From contig CAVXDY010000003.1 in assembly GCA_963760715.1 (NCBI GenBank), positions 868,001-932,000 of the forward strand: a DNA stretch of 64,000 bases, written 5' to 3'. The notes beneath the pieces were generated by a model. The model saw only the letters and a program-made list of their open reading frames with translations, was not told where the DNA came from and ran no database searches. The translations under genes were made by a program, and so were the position numbers. Below, one piece after another: positions 26,068-35,261 of this stretch; the stretch's first letter is position 1, and every line of letters starts with the position of its first letter. The DNA is from CAVXDY01 sp963760715. Lineage in GTDB: Bacteria > Actinomycetota > Thermoleophilia > Miltoncostaeales > Miltoncostaeaceae.

Positions 26068-26940
26068 TCAGCTGAGCTCCGGCACCGCCTCGGCGCCGAT
26101 CCAACGGTCGGTGATCTTCTGCAGCTCACCCGAGTCGCGCAGGCGGCCGATCGCCGCGTCCACGCACGGGGTGAGCCCGGAGCCCTTCTTCAGCACCACG
26201 CCCCAGTCGTCGCCGCCGGGGGCCGGGAACTGGCCCACGACCGTGCTGCCATCGATCTCGGTGTCCCGGAGGAGAAGGGCGGTGGGCAGGTCGACCACGA
26301 TCGCGTCCACCTGGCCGGACTTGAGGGCCCGGACCACGTCGTTGGAGTCGTTGTAGACGCGCGGCTGCTTGCTGGGCTTCATGACCTCGTTGACGGCGTC
26401 GAGGCTGGTGGTGCCCACCTGCACCCCGATCTGGGCGTCGGACAGCTCGGCGAAGGTCGTGGCCCCGGCGTACTTGGAGCCCTTGCCCACCAGCACCGCC
26501 TGCGGGGTCGTGTAGTAGGGCGTGGAGAAGTCGACCTGCTTCTGGCGCGCGGGGGTGATGGACACCTGGTTGATGACGAAGTCGAACTTGGCCGCGCCGG
26601 GAGCGAAGGTGGAGTTGAACGGCACCACGATCCACGCCACGTCGGCCGGGGCGAAGCCCAGCTCGTCGGCGATGGCGTAGGCCACCGCGCTCTCGAAGCC
26701 CTTCCCGTTGGTGGGGTCGTTGTCGATGATGTACGGCGGGAACGCCGGCTTGTCGGCGCCCACCGTCAGCTCCCCGGAGCTCACGAGCGGCAGGGCCGCC
26801 CGGCTGCAGTCGGCGGCGGCGGTCGTGGACGCGGCCGAGCCCGCGGCGCTGTCGTCGCCGCCACCGCACGCGGCGAGCGCGAGCGCAAGAGCGGCGGTCA
26901 GCAGCACGGCGAGCAGGATGTGGATTCGGGTGCGGGTCAT
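26068..26940 (-). CDS. polar amino acid ABC transporter substrate-binding lipoprotein, copy 1
   Basis: A 290-residue family-3 solute-binding protein. The N-terminus has a signal peptide ending in the lipobox LALAACGGGD, so it is a lipoprotein on the outer face of the membrane. The body shows the family order: GELTVGADKPAFPPYI, KGFESAVAYAIADELG, NQVSITPARQKQVDFSTPYY, IGVQVGTTSLDAVNEV and the C-terminal SGELQKITDRWIG. The specific amino acid is unknown. The ATG at 26940 has GGGAGA upstream. It is a tandem paralog of the next gene upstream, with many identical stretches. Confidence 0.92.
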   Translation of the reverse strand: MTRTRIHILLAVLLTAALALALAACGGGDDSAAGSAASTTAAADCSRAALPLVSSGELTVGADKPAFPPYIIDNDPTNGKGFESAVAYAIADELGFAPADVAWIVVPFNSTFAPGAAKFDFVINQVSITPARQKQVDFSTPYYTTPQAVLVGKGSKYAGATTFAELSDAQIGVQVGTTSLDAVNEVMKPSKQPRVYNDSNDVVRALKSGQVDAIVVDLPTALLLRDTEIDGSTVVGQFPAPGGDDWGVVLKKGSGLTPCVDAAIGRLRDSGELQKITDRWIGAEAVPELS

Positions 26941-26993
26941 CTACGGTCTCCCGGCGGGCGGTCGGCGACGGCGGCAGCCTACCCTGCGACCCC

Positions 26994-27045
26994 CGGGATC
27001 GGATAGCCCACGGGAGGGTGCGGCCCCGCGACGCCCACCGCGGGG
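26994..27045 (-). pseudogene. remnant copy of the 3' end of the ThDP enzyme gene
   Basis: This stretch repeats the last codons and stop of the ThDP-dependent enzyme found at 27957-28007: GGGATCGGATAGCCCACGGG is identical in both, and the flanking bases align with few changes. It lies between the two binding-protein genes, so it marks the edge of the unit that was duplicated. Confidence 0.65.
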
Positions 27046-27052
27046 GTCGTGC

Positions 27053-27910
27053 TCAGGTGAGCTCCGGCACCGCCTCGGCGCCGATCCACTGGTCGGTGAT
27101 CTTCTGGAGCTCACCCGAGTCGCGCACCCGGCCGATCGCCGCGTCCACGCACGGGGTCAGCCCGGAGCCCTTGGCCAGGACCACGCCCCAGTCCTCGCCA
27201 CCGGGGGCCTGGAACTGGCCCACGATCGTGCCGCCCTTGATCTCGGTCGCCGTGAGGATGAAGGCCGTCGGCAGGTCGAGCACGATCGCGTCCACCTGGC
27301 CGGACTTCAGGGCTCGGACCGTGTCGCCGGAGTCGTTGTACACGCGCGGCCGCCGGTTGGGGGAGATCACCGCGTTCACGGCGTCGAGGCTGGCGGTGCC
27401 CCGCTGCACGCCGAACCGGGCGTCGGACAGCTTGGAGAAGGTCCTGGCCCTCGCGTACGGGGAGCCCGTGGCGACCACCACCGCCTGCGGGGTCGTGTAG
27501 TAGGGCACGGAGAAGTCGACCTGCTTCGCGCGGGGCTCGGTGATCGAGATCTGGTTGATGTCGAAGTCGAAGTTCTTGGGGCCCGGAGCGAAGGAGTTGC
27601 GGAGCGGCACCACGGTCCACGCCACGACGGACGGGGCGAAGCCCAGCGCGTCGGCGATCGCGTAGGCCATCGCGCCCTCGAAGCCCCTGCCGTTGAAGGG
27701 GTCGCCGCCCTCGAAGTACGGCGGGAGCGCCGGGTCGGCCGTGCCCACCGTCAGCTTCCCGGAGCTCACCAGCGGCAGGGCCGCCCGGCTGCAGTCCGCG
27801 GCGGTCGAGCCCGCGTGGCCGTCGTCATCCCCGCCGCACGCCGCAAGGGCGAGCGCCAGCGCGATGGTCAGGAGCACGGCGAGCTGGATGCGGACACGGG
27901 TGCGGGTCAG
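27053..27910 (-). CDS. polar amino acid ABC transporter substrate-binding lipoprotein, copy 2 (CTG start)
   Basis: A 285-residue family-3 binding lipoprotein, paralog of copy 1, with lipobox LALAACGGDD and matching segments NQISITEPRAKQVDFSVPYY and SGLTPCVDAAIGRVRDSGEL. The codon aligned with the ATG of copy 1 is CTG at 27910; GGAGG lies 6 nt before it, so initiation at CTG is likely. No ATG, GTG or TTG in this frame could keep the signal peptide. Ligand-site residues differ around LPPYFEGGDPFNG, so the two copies may bind different ligands for one permease. Confidence 0.85.
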   Translation of the reverse strand: MTRTRVRIQLAVLLTIALALALAACGGDDDGHAGSTAADCSRAALPLVSSGKLTVGTADPALPPYFEGGDPFNGRGFEGAMAYAIADALGFAPSVVAWTVVPLRNSFAPGPKNFDFDINQISITEPRAKQVDFSVPYYTTPQAVVVATGSPYARARTFSKLSDARFGVQRGTASLDAVNAVISPNRRPRVYNDSGDTVRALKSGQVDAIVLDLPTAFILTATEIKGGTIVGQFQAPGGEDWGVVLAKGSGLTPCVDAAIGRVRDSGELQKITDQWIGAEAVPELT

Positions 27911-27951
27911 TCGGATCCTCCGGCGGGGGGGTCGGCGGCGACCGCCCACCC

Positions 27952-29625
27952 TCAGCCCCCCGGGATCGGATAGCCCACGGGAGGTGTGCGTCCCGCGACG
28001 CCCACCACGAGCGCCGCGGGGCCCTCGCGCGCGCGGCGCCACAGGTCCCGCAGTGCCTCGGGAAGGTCGGCCGCCCGCTCGGTGCGGGCGGCCGAGGCGC
28101 CGAACCCACGGCAGATCGCGGCCACGTCGAGGGCCGGCTCCCGCAGCGCGATGCCGGGCCAGTCGCCCTCGGCGCGGCCGGTCATCCCCTCCAGGCCGGC
28201 GCGCAGGATCTCGTAGCCGCCGTTGTCGGCCACGACGAGCGCGAGCGGGAGCCCCTCGTGGGCGGCGGTCCAGAGCGCCGGGGCGCCGAACACGAAGCCG
28301 CCGTCGCCCTGCAGGGCCATCACGCGGCGCCCCGGATCGGCCAGCGCCGCGCCCACCGCGGCCGGGAGCCCCCAGCCGAGCGCGCTGCCGCGGTGGGCGA
28401 GCCACGTGGAGGGCGTGCGCGGGCCGATCACGGCCCGCAGACCGCGGCCGGCGGTGAGGGCCTCGTCCACCACCAGGTCGTCGCGCTCCACGACGCCGGC
28501 CACGGCGCGCGCGAACGCCGCCGGGCCCACCCGCTCGCCGTGCGCCGCCGCCTCCACGCGCGCCCTCGCGGCCGCGCGGGCGGCCGCGACCTCGGCGGCC
28601 GCCCGATCGCGGCGCTCCCCCGCCTCGGCGGGAGCCGCGCCCAGGCGCTCGCGCAGCCCGGCGAGCCCGAGCCGCACGTCCCCCACGAGGCCGACGGCGG
28701 GTTCGTGAACCTTGCCCACCTCGTGGGGGTCGACCTCCAGGTGCACGAGCGCCGTCCGGGGCGGGAGGGAGCCTCCGGAGCTGACGCCGAACAGCCGGAA
28801 CACCGGCATCCCCACGGCGAGGACCACGTCGTGGGGGGCGAGGAGGGGGGCGATCTCGGACGCGAAGGCCGGCAGCGGGCCGCGCCAGAGGGGGTGGTCG
28901 GTGGGCAGGGGAACCGTGGCGGCCAGCGGCTCCCCCAGGATCGGCGCCCCGAGGCGCTCGGCCACGGCCGCCAGCTCGGCCGACGCGCCCCCCCGGGGCA
29001 CCGCGTCGCCGGCCAGCACCGCCGGGGCTCGCGCGGCGCCCAGCAGCTCGGCGGCCCGGTCGAGCGCCGCGGCGTCGGGGGGGCAGGGAGGCGGCGGGGG
29101 CTCCGGTTCGTGCGGCGAGGGTGCCGGCGCGACCTGGACGTCGAGCGGGAGGCTCAGGACCACGGGCCCGCTCGGCGGCTCGCGGGCCGTGCGCATCGCA
29201 AGCGCGAGCAGGCGCGGCAGGTCGCCGACGCGGGTGACCTCCCACGCCCCCTTGGCGAGGGGGCGGGCCAGCTCCACCAGCTCCCCCCCGAGGAAGGGCT
29301 CCCCGGGGAGCAGGTCCTGCACCTGCTGTCCCACGGTCACCAGCACCGGCACCCGGGCGCGGGCGGCGTTCAGGATCCCCGACATCGCGTTGGCGAGCCC
29401 CGGCTGCACGTGCACGTTGACGGCCGCGAGGCCCCCCGAGGCCTGCGCGTAGCCGTCGGCGATCCCCATGACCGACGCCTCGTGCAGCGCGAGCACGTAG
29501 CGCACCGCCCGCCCGCGCCCGGCCGCGTCGGTGATGGGCAGCTCCGTGGAGCCGGGGTTCCCGATGAGGTGGCGCACGCCCTCGGCGGCCAGGGCCTCCA
29601 GGAGCCAGTCGGCCCCGGTCCTCAC
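27952..29625 (-). CDS. thiamine diphosphate-dependent enzyme, benzoylformate decarboxylase-like
   Basis: A 557-residue enzyme of the acetolactate synthase/decarboxylase family. The N-terminus HLIGNPGSTELPITDA and the catalytic Glu in LALHEASVMGIADGYAQASG are closest to benzoylformate decarboxylase. The ThDP motif is GDGGFVFGAPALWTAAHEG ending in VVADNGGYEIL. It would decarboxylate a 2-oxoacid in the cytoplasm; the substrate is not fixed by sequence. The start is the GTG at 29625, next to the clpS stop. It lies just upstream of the amino-acid transporter and may share its transcript, hinting at amino-acid or aromatic-acid breakdown. Confidence 0.85.
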   Translation of the reverse strand: MRTGADWLLEALAAEGVRHLIGNPGSTELPITDAAGRGRAVRYVLALHEASVMGIADGYAQASGGLAAVNVHVQPGLANAMSGILNAARARVPVLVTVGQQVQDLLPGEPFLGGELVELARPLAKGAWEVTRVGDLPRLLALAMRTAREPPSGPVVLSLPLDVQVAPAPSPHEPEPPPPPCPPDAAALDRAAELLGAARAPAVLAGDAVPRGGASAELAAVAERLGAPILGEPLAATVPLPTDHPLWRGPLPAFASEIAPLLAPHDVVLAVGMPVFRLFGVSSGGSLPPRTALVHLEVDPHEVGKVHEPAVGLVGDVRLGLAGLRERLGAAPAEAGERRDRAAAEVAAARAAARARVEAAAHGERVGPAAFARAVAGVVERDDLVVDEALTAGRGLRAVIGPRTPSTWLAHRGSALGWGLPAAVGAALADPGRRVMALQGDGGFVFGAPALWTAAHEGLPLALVVADNGGYEILRAGLEGMTGRAEGDWPGIALREPALDVAAICRGFGASAARTERAADLPEALRDLWRRAREGPAALVVGVAGRTPPVGYPIPGG

Positions 29626-29626
29626 G

Positions 29627-29917
29627 TCAAGCCAGCGGGGCCATGGTCAGGCCGGCGTCCTTCAGCTGCTCCCAGTACAGCTCGGCCTGCTCGCGGACGC
29701 CGCTCCACACACGGGCCCGGCCCGCGTTGTGGATCTTGGTGGCGAGGGCCATGCCCTCCTCGTAACCGACCCCCGGGATGAAGCGGGCGAGGGTGCGCGC
29801 GACGTGCTCGAAGGTGTTGTGGTCGTCGTTCAGGACGATCACGTGGCAGGGCTCGCCGTGCCCCGACGAGGAGCCCGGCCGCCCGGTGACCGGCTTGACG
29901 GGCGTCTCGGTTCCCAC
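29627..29917 (-). CDS. clpS: ATP-dependent Clp protease adaptor ClpS
   Basis: A 96-residue N-recognin that delivers N-degron proteins to ClpA/ClpC-ClpP. The core HVIVLNDDHNTFEHVARTL contains the family signature, and GYEEGMALATKIHNAGRARVW follows; the usual His/Met pocket residues are near. The GTG at 29917 lies 7 nt after TATCCT (29930-29925) and lacks a Shine-Dalgarno, so it is likely leaderless. The upstream extension of the frame is not protein-like and overlaps the lhr promoter. Confidence 0.9.
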   Translation of the reverse strand: MGTETPVKPVTGRPGSSSGHGEPCHVIVLNDDHNTFEHVARTLARFIPGVGYEEGMALATKIHNAGRARVWSGVREQAELYWEQLKDAGLTMAPLA

Positions 29918-30000
29918 GGCGCGCAGGATACCCCGACCCGTGGCCGGCCCGAAGACGCCCTCGAGGGCGCGGGAGACGGCCGGGCGACCGCGGCCGGGGA

Positions 30001-30006
30001 TACCAT
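30001..30006 (+). promoter_or_regulatory. -10 element TACCAT of leaderless lhr
   Basis: TACCAT lies exactly 6 nt before the ATG at 30013. With the clpS element at 29930-29925 it gives back-to-back divergent promoters within about 95 bp. Confidence 0.45.
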
Positions 30007-30012
30007 CGATCG

Positions 30013-33000
30013 ATGAGCGCGACGACGGTCCGGACCCGGGGCGGCGAGAGCCCCGCACTGGCGCGGTTCCATCCCCTGGTGCGGGAGTGGTTCGCGCGGG
30101 CGTTCCCGGCGCCGACGCCGGCCCAGGAGCGCGGCTGGCCGCCGATCGCCGCCGGCGAGCACAGCCTCATCCTGGCCCCGACCGGCTCCGGGAAGACCCT
30201 CGCGGCGTTCCTGTGGGGCCTGAACGGGATCGTGGAGGACCGGCTGGCCGGCCGGCCGCCGTCGCGGCTGCTCTACCTCTCGCCCCTCAAGGCCCTGAAC
30301 TACGACGTCGAGCGCAACCTCCGCGGTCCCCTGGCCGGCATCGCCGCGGCCGCCGCGCTGCGGGGCCTGGAGGCGCCCGAGGTGTCCGTGGCGGTGCGCA
30401 CCGGGGACACCCCGCAGCGCGACCGGCAGCGCATGCTGCGCACCCCGCCGGACATCCTGATCACCACGCCCGAGAGCCTCTACCTGCTGCTCACGTCGCG
30501 GGGTGAGGAGATCCTGGCCGGCATCCGGGCGGTGATCGTCGACGAGATCCACGCCGTGGCCGGAACCAAGCGCGGCACGCACCTGGCCCTCAGCCTGGAG
30601 CGCCTCGACCGCCTCGTCGTCGGGGCGGGCGGGAGCCTGCAGCGCATCGGCCTGTCGGCCACCCAGCGGCCGCTGGCCGAGATCGCGCGCTTCCTGGGCG
30701 GCCAGGACGACGAGGGCCGCCCGCGCCCCGTGTCGATCGTGGACGCCGGGAGCGCGAAGGAGCTCGACCTGAGCGTCGTCGTGCCCGTGGAGGACATGCG
30801 CGAGCTGGGGCGGCCCCCCGCCGAGGAGGACGATCCCGTCGAGGTGCCGGGCGGCGAGGGCCGCCGCCGCTCCATCTGGCCGGCGATGTACCCCGAGCTG
30901 CTCGAGCTGATCCGGGCCCACCGCTCCACGCTCATCTTCGTCAACAACCGGCGGCTCGCCGAGCGCCTGGCGCTGCGGCTGAACGAGCTGGCCGAGGAGG
31001 AGGTCGCCCGCGCCCACCACGGAAGCCTGGCCCGCGAGCAGCGGAGCCTGATCGAGGAGGAGCTGAAGGCCGGGCGGCTCCCCGCCCTGGTGGCCACCAG
31101 CAGCCTCGAGCTCGGCATCGACATGGGCGCGATCGACCTGGTGATCCAGGTGGAGAGCCCCCGCAGCGTTGCGCGCGGCCTGCAGCGCATCGGGCGGGCC
31201 GGCCATCAGGTGGGAGCGCCCAGCCGCGGGGTGGTGTTCCCCAAGTACCGGGGCGACCTGCTCGAGTGCGCCGCCGTGGTGGCGCGCATGGAGAGCGGCG
31301 CGATCGAGGAGACCCGGGTGCCCCGGCTGCCGCTGGACGTCCTCGCGCAGCAGATCGTGGCCATGTGCTCCGGCGAGACCTGGACCGTCGACGACCTCGA
31401 GCGGGTGGTGCGGGGGGCCTATCCATTCGCCGAGCTGTCGCGGGAGCAGCTCGAGGGGGTCCTCGACATGCTCGCCGGCCGCTACCCGTCCGACGAGTTC
31501 GCCGAGCTGAGGCCGCGGGTGGTGTGGGACCGTGGCGCCGGCACGGTGCGCGGCCGCGACGGGGCCCGCTCCCTGGCGGTGCAGAACGCCGGCACCATCC
31601 CCGACCGGGGCCTCTACGGCGTGGTGCTCCCCGACGGCGCCCGGGTGGGCGAGCTCGACGAGGAGATGGTCTACGAGGCGCGCACGGGCCAGACCTTCAT
31701 GCTCGGCGCCTCCACCTGGCGCATCGAGGAGATCACCCGCGACCGGGTCGTCGTGACCCCGGCCCCCGGGGCGCCCGGGGCGATTCCGTTCTGGAAGGGC
31801 GAGGGCGTGGGGAGGCCCTACGAGCTGGGCGAGGCGGTCGGGCGGCTGGCGCGGGAACTCGTGGCGGCCGGTCCCGAGCGGGCGGCCGCGCGGCTCCGGG
31901 ACGAGAGCGCCTTCGACCGGCGCGCCGCGACCAACCTGGTCGCCTACCTCCTGGACCAGGCCGCCGCCACCGGGATCGTGCCGAGCGACCGCGCGATCGT
32001 GGTCGAGCGGTTCCGCGACGAGATCGGCGACTGGCGACTGTGCGTGCTCACCCCGTTCGGCGCCCGCGTCCACGCGCCCTGGGCCATGGCCCTCGGGGCG
32101 CGGCTGCGCGCGGCGACCGGCCAGGAGGCCCACGCCATCTGGGGCGACGACGGCATCGCCCTGCACCTGCCCGACGCCGACGAGGCACCGCCCTCCGACC
32201 TCGCCCTGATCGACCCCGAGGAGATCGAGGAGCTGGTGCTGGGAGAGCTCGGCGGCACCGCCCTGTTCGGCGCCCGCTTCCGCGAGAACGCGGCCCGCGC
32301 CCTCCTCATCCCCCGCCGCCGCCCCGGGCACCGCACGCCCCTCTGGCAGCAGCGGCTGAAGGCGTCCTCGCTGCTCCAGGTGGCGCGCCGGTTCGGCAGC
32401 TTCCCCGTGATCCTCGAGACCTACCGCGAGTGCCTCGACGACTGGTTCGACCTGCCCGCCCTGCGCGCGGTGCTGGGCCGGGTGCGGTCGCGGGAGCTGG
32501 CCGTGGTGGAGGTGGAGACGGCGACCGCGTCGCCCTTCGCCGGCTCCCTGCTGTTCGAGTACGTCGCGTCCTACATGTACGAGGACGACACGCCGGCCGC
32601 CGAGCGGCGGGCCCAGGCGCTGTCCCTCAACCGCGACCTCCTGCGCGAGCTGCTCGGCCAGGAGGAGCTGCGCGACCTCATCGACGCCGACGCGCTGGCC
32701 GCCCTGGAGGCGGACCTCCAGGGCCTGTCCGAGCGCGCCCGGGCGCGCGGGGCCGACGGCCTGCACGACCTGCTGCGCCGCATCGGCGACCTCTCGCCGG
32801 CCGAGATCGGCCCGCGGCTGGCGGATCCCGAGACGGCCGGAGACGTGGTGCGCGAGCTCGTGGCCGAGCGGCGGGCCTGCGCGATCCGGCTCGGCGGCGA
32901 GGAGCGGGTCATCGCCGCCGAGGACGCCGGGCGATACCGCGACGGCCTGGGAGCGATGCCGCCGAGCGGCCTGCCCGAGGCGTTCCTGGATCCCGTGCCC

Positions 33001-34488
33001 GACCCGCTGCGCGGGCTGGTGGCGCGCTGGGCGCGGGCCCACGGGCCGTTCCACACGGCCGAGGTCGCCGAGCGGTACGGCCTGGAGCACCGGGCGGTCA
33101 ACGGGATCCTGGCCGCCCTCGAGACCGAGGGCGCCCTGGTGCGGGGCGAGCTCCGCCCCGGCGGATCCGGGCGCGAGTGGTGCGACGCCGAGGTCGTGCG
33201 CCGCCTGCGCCGCGCCAGCCTGGCGGCCCTTCGGCGGGAGATCGAGCCGGCCGACCCGCGGGCCCTCGGGCGCTTCCTGCCCGACTGGCAGCGGGTCGAC
33301 CGCCCGGGCGCCGCCCGCGGGGTCGACGCCCTCCGGGACGCGCTCGCGCCGCTGCAGGGGCTCGCCCTGCCGGCCGCCCAGTGGGAGGGCGAGGTGCTCC
33401 CGCGGCGGCTCGCCGACTACGCCCCGGCGCGCCTCGACGAGCTCGCCGCCCGGGGCGAGATCGTCTGGGTGGGCGCGGGCGCCGGCGGAGTCGGCGGCGG
33501 GCGGGTGGCCATCTACCTCCGCGAGGACGCGCCGTTGCTGGGGCCCCCTTCGGGCGACCCCGCGCCGGAGGGCACGGTGGCCGACGCGCTGCGCGCCGCG
33601 CTCGCCGCCGGCGCCAGCTTCTGGGACGACCTGCGGGCCGCGGTCCCGGCCTCCCGCGAGGACCTCTTCGCCACCCTGTGGTCGCTCGTCTGGGCCGGCG
33701 AGGTCAGCAACGACCTCTGGCTGCCGCTGCGCGCCCCGCGCCGCCTGCCGCCGCCGCCCCGGCCCGGCGCGGGCTCCCGCCGGCGGCGGGTGGGCGGCCC
33801 GGGCCGGGGCGCGCCCTCGGCCGTGGTGGGGCGCTGGTCGCTGGCCGAGCCGCTCTTCCGCGACGGTCCCCCACCGGACGAGCGGCGCCGCGCCCTGGCC
33901 GAGCTGCTGGTGGAGCGGCACGGCGTCCTCACCCGGTCGGCCGCGCTGGCGGAGGGCGTCCCGGGCGGGTTCGCGGCCCTCTACACCGCTCTCGCGGACC
34001 TCGAGACCCTGGGCGCCTGCCGCCGTGGCTACTTCGTGGCCGGCCTCGGCGGCGCGCAGTTCGCGATGCCGGGCGCGGTCGAGCGCCTGCGCGACCTGCG
34101 CGAGGCGCCCCCGGGGGAGGACCCGCGGACGGTCGTGCTGGGGGCCGCCGATCCGGCCCAGCCGTACGGCGCCGCGGTGCCGTGGCCGCGGCGCGAGGGC
34201 GGCCGCTCGCCGTCGCGCGTCTTCGGCGCCCAGGTCGTGCTGGTGGACGGCGTCCCGCGCGTCTACCTCGAGCGCGGAGGGCGGGGCATCCTCACCTTCG
34301 AGCCCGCCGATCCGGTCTCGCTCGCGCCCGCCCTCCGGGCCCTCGCCGCCTGGATCGTGGCCGATCGGCGCCGTCGCGCGGCGGTGGAGCGCGTCGATGG
34401 GGAGCCGGTCTTCGGCTCCCCGCTCGAGGCCGCGCTGGCCGAGGCCGGCTTCCGCGCCGACCTGCGGGCCATGGTGCTGCGCGCATAG
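30013..34488 (+). CDS. lhr: large Lhr-type DEAD/DEAH helicase
   Basis: A 1491-residue superfamily-2 helicase of the long Lhr type. Motifs: Q-like PTPAQERGW, Walker A APTGSGKTL (about residue 57), SPLKALNYDV, DEIHAVAG for motif II, LSATQRP for III, TSSLELGIDMG and QRIGRAGHQ for V and VI. The N-terminal core and winged helix are followed by about 600 residues of the Lhr C-terminal domain, the length seen in actinobacterial Lhr. It unwinds RNA:DNA or DNA with 3'-5' polarity and acts in DNA repair. No frame break is seen. Confidence 0.93.
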   Translation: MSATTVRTRGGESPALARFHPLVREWFARAFPAPTPAQERGWPPIAAGEHSLILAPTGSGKTLAAFLWGLNGIVEDRLAGRPPSRLLYLSPLKALNYDVERNLRGPLAGIAAAAALRGLEAPEVSVAVRTGDTPQRDRQRMLRTPPDILITTPESLYLLLTSRGEEILAGIRAVIVDEIHAVAGTKRGTHLALSLERLDRLVVGAGGSLQRIGLSATQRPLAEIARFLGGQDDEGRPRPVSIVDAGSAKELDLSVVVPVEDMRELGRPPAEEDDPVEVPGGEGRRRSIWPAMYPELLELIRAHRSTLIFVNNRRLAERLALRLNELAEEEVARAHHGSLAREQRSLIEEELKAGRLPALVATSSLELGIDMGAIDLVIQVESPRSVARGLQRIGRAGHQVGAPSRGVVFPKYRGDLLECAAVVARMESGAIEETRVPRLPLDVLAQQIVAMCSGETWTVDDLERVVRGAYPFAELSREQLEGVLDMLAGRYPSDEFAELRPRVVWDRGAGTVRGRDGARSLAVQNAGTIPDRGLYGVVLPDGARVGELDEEMVYEARTGQTFMLGASTWRIEEITRDRVVVTPAPGAPGAIPFWKGEGVGRPYELGEAVGRLARELVAAGPERAAARLRDESAFDRRAATNLVAYLLDQAAATGIVPSDRAIVVERFRDEIGDWRLCVLTPFGARVHAPWAMALGARLRAATGQEAHAIWGDDGIALHLPDADEAPPSDLALIDPEEIEELVLGELGGTALFGARFRENAARALLIPRRRPGHRTPLWQQRLKASSLLQVARRFGSFPVILETYRECLDDWFDLPALRAVLGRVRSRELAVVEVETATASPFAGSLLFEYVASYMYEDDTPAAERRAQALSLNRDLLRELLGQEELRDLIDADALAALEADLQGLSERARARGADGLHDLLRRIGDLSPAEIGPRLADPETAGDVVRELVAERRACAIRLGGEERVIAAEDAGRYRDGLGAMPPSGLPEAFLDPVPDPLRGLVARWARAHGPFHTAEVAERYGLEHRAVNGILAALETEGALVRGELRPGGSGREWCDAEVVRRLRRASLAALRREIEPADPRALGRFLPDWQRVDRPGAARGVDALRDALAPLQGLALPAAQWEGEVLPRRLADYAPARLDELAARGEIVWVGAGAGGVGGGRVAIYLREDAPLLGPPSGDPAPEGTVADALRAALAAGASFWDDLRAAVPASREDLFATLWSLVWAGEVSNDLWLPLRAPRRLPPPPRPGAGSRRRRVGGPGRGAPSAVVGRWSLAEPLFRDGPPPDERRRALAELLVERHGVLTRSAALAEGVPGGFAALYTALADLETLGACRRGYFVAGLGGAQFAMPGAVERLRDLREAPPGEDPRTVVLGAADPAQPYGAAVPWPRREGGRSPSRVFGAQVVLVDGVPRVYLERGGRGILTFEPADPVSLAPALRALAAWIVADRRRRAAVERVDGEPVFGSPLEAALAEAGFRADLRAMVLRA

Positions 34489-34547
34489 GCGCCGCCGCAC
34501 AGGACGGGGCCGCGTACCGCGTCCGCCTCACCGGTCGTGAGGTCGAG

Positions 34548-35237
34548 GTGGGCGTCCGCGTCTCACGGCGGGCCCGCCGGGCGACCCTCCGGGTGGGCCC
34601 CCGGCAGCCGCCGGTCGTCGTCGTCCCGGCCGGGACGCCCGAGGCCGTCGTCACCGGGCTGCTGCGCCGGCACGCCGGCTGGCTGGAGCGCCGGCTGGCC
34701 GCGATCGAGGAGCGCGCGGCGCGCGCTCCCGCGCTCGGCCTCGACCGGGAGGGGTGCGCCTGGATCGACGGCCGGCCCCTGCGGATCGAGCACTCCGGCG
34801 CCGGCGCCTCGGTCGCGCGGCTGGCGGGCGAGACGATCCGGGTCGCGGGAGACGCCGACCGGGCGCCCGCGGCGGTGGAGCGGCTGATGCGCCGCGAGGC
34901 CCGGCGCCGGCTCGCCGCGAGCGCCCGGAGCGAGGGTGCCCGCCTCGGCGTCTCGTACCGCTCCCTGTCGGTGCGCGACCAGCGCACCCGCTGGGGCTCC
35001 TGCAGCCGCACCGGGCACCTGTCGTTCTCGTGGCGCCTTGTCATGGTGCCCCCGGAGGTGCGCGACCACATCGTCGTCCACGAGCTCTGCCACCTTCGGG
35101 TCCCCAGCCACTCCGGCGACTTCTGGAGCCTGCTCGACCGCGCCCGTCCCGGCTGGCGCGACCAGGGCCGGTGGCTCGACGAGCACGGCGACGAGGTGCT
35201 GGCCTACCGCGTGCGCGTGCCTCGGCTCGATCGTTGA
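34548..35237 (+). CDS. YgjP-like (M48-type, SprT fold) zinc metallopeptidase
   Basis: About 229 residues. The C-terminal half has the zinc motif VVHELCHLRVPSHSGDFW (HExxH plus a third His in PSH) and the preceding RTRWGSCSRTGHLSFSWRL, both hallmarks of the DUF45/YgjP family. The N-terminal half is a beta-rich module with RVSRRARRATLRVG. The natural substrate is unknown. The GTG at 34548 has GAGG 5 nt upstream; the frame is open to the lhr stop at 34488, so up to 20 more residues are possible only with a non-standard start. It is likely co-transcribed with lhr. Confidence 0.82.
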   Translation: MGVRVSRRARRATLRVGPRQPPVVVVPAGTPEAVVTGLLRRHAGWLERRLAAIEERAARAPALGLDREGCAWIDGRPLRIEHSGAGASVARLAGETIRVAGDADRAPAAVERLMRREARRRLAASARSEGARLGVSYRSLSVRDQRTRWGSCSRTGHLSFSWRLVMVPPEVRDHIVVHELCHLRVPSHSGDFWSLLDRARPGWRDQGRWLDEHGDEVLAYRVRVPRLDR

Positions 35238-35249
35238 ATGCGCAAGCAA
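35234..35249 (+). promoter_or_regulatory. MarR-type operator, site 1 of the VOC-esterase operon
   Basis: TTGAATGCGCAAGCAA. Its first six bases double as a -35 element; 17 bp later comes TATAGT (35257-35262) as -10. It lies 28 bp before site 2, the same spacing as the pair at 57 kb. Confidence 0.6.
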
Positions 35250-35261
35250 CTCGTCTTATAG

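Larger units (their letters stand above)
26068..28007 (-). repeat. tandem duplication of about 1 kb (binding-protein gene plus flank)
   Basis: Unit 1 is about 26068-27045 and unit 2 about 27053-28007. Both hold, in minus-strand order, a piece of the ThDP gene end, the same intergenic bases and a solute-binding protein gene. Divergence over the whole unit shows the event is not recent. Confidence 0.7.

Noticed and set aside
29839..34500. A 1553-codon minus-strand open frame opposite lhr
   Set aside because: It mirrors the helicase codons, has His/Arg/Gln-rich composition and no recognisable motif. GC-rich third positions keep such frames open.
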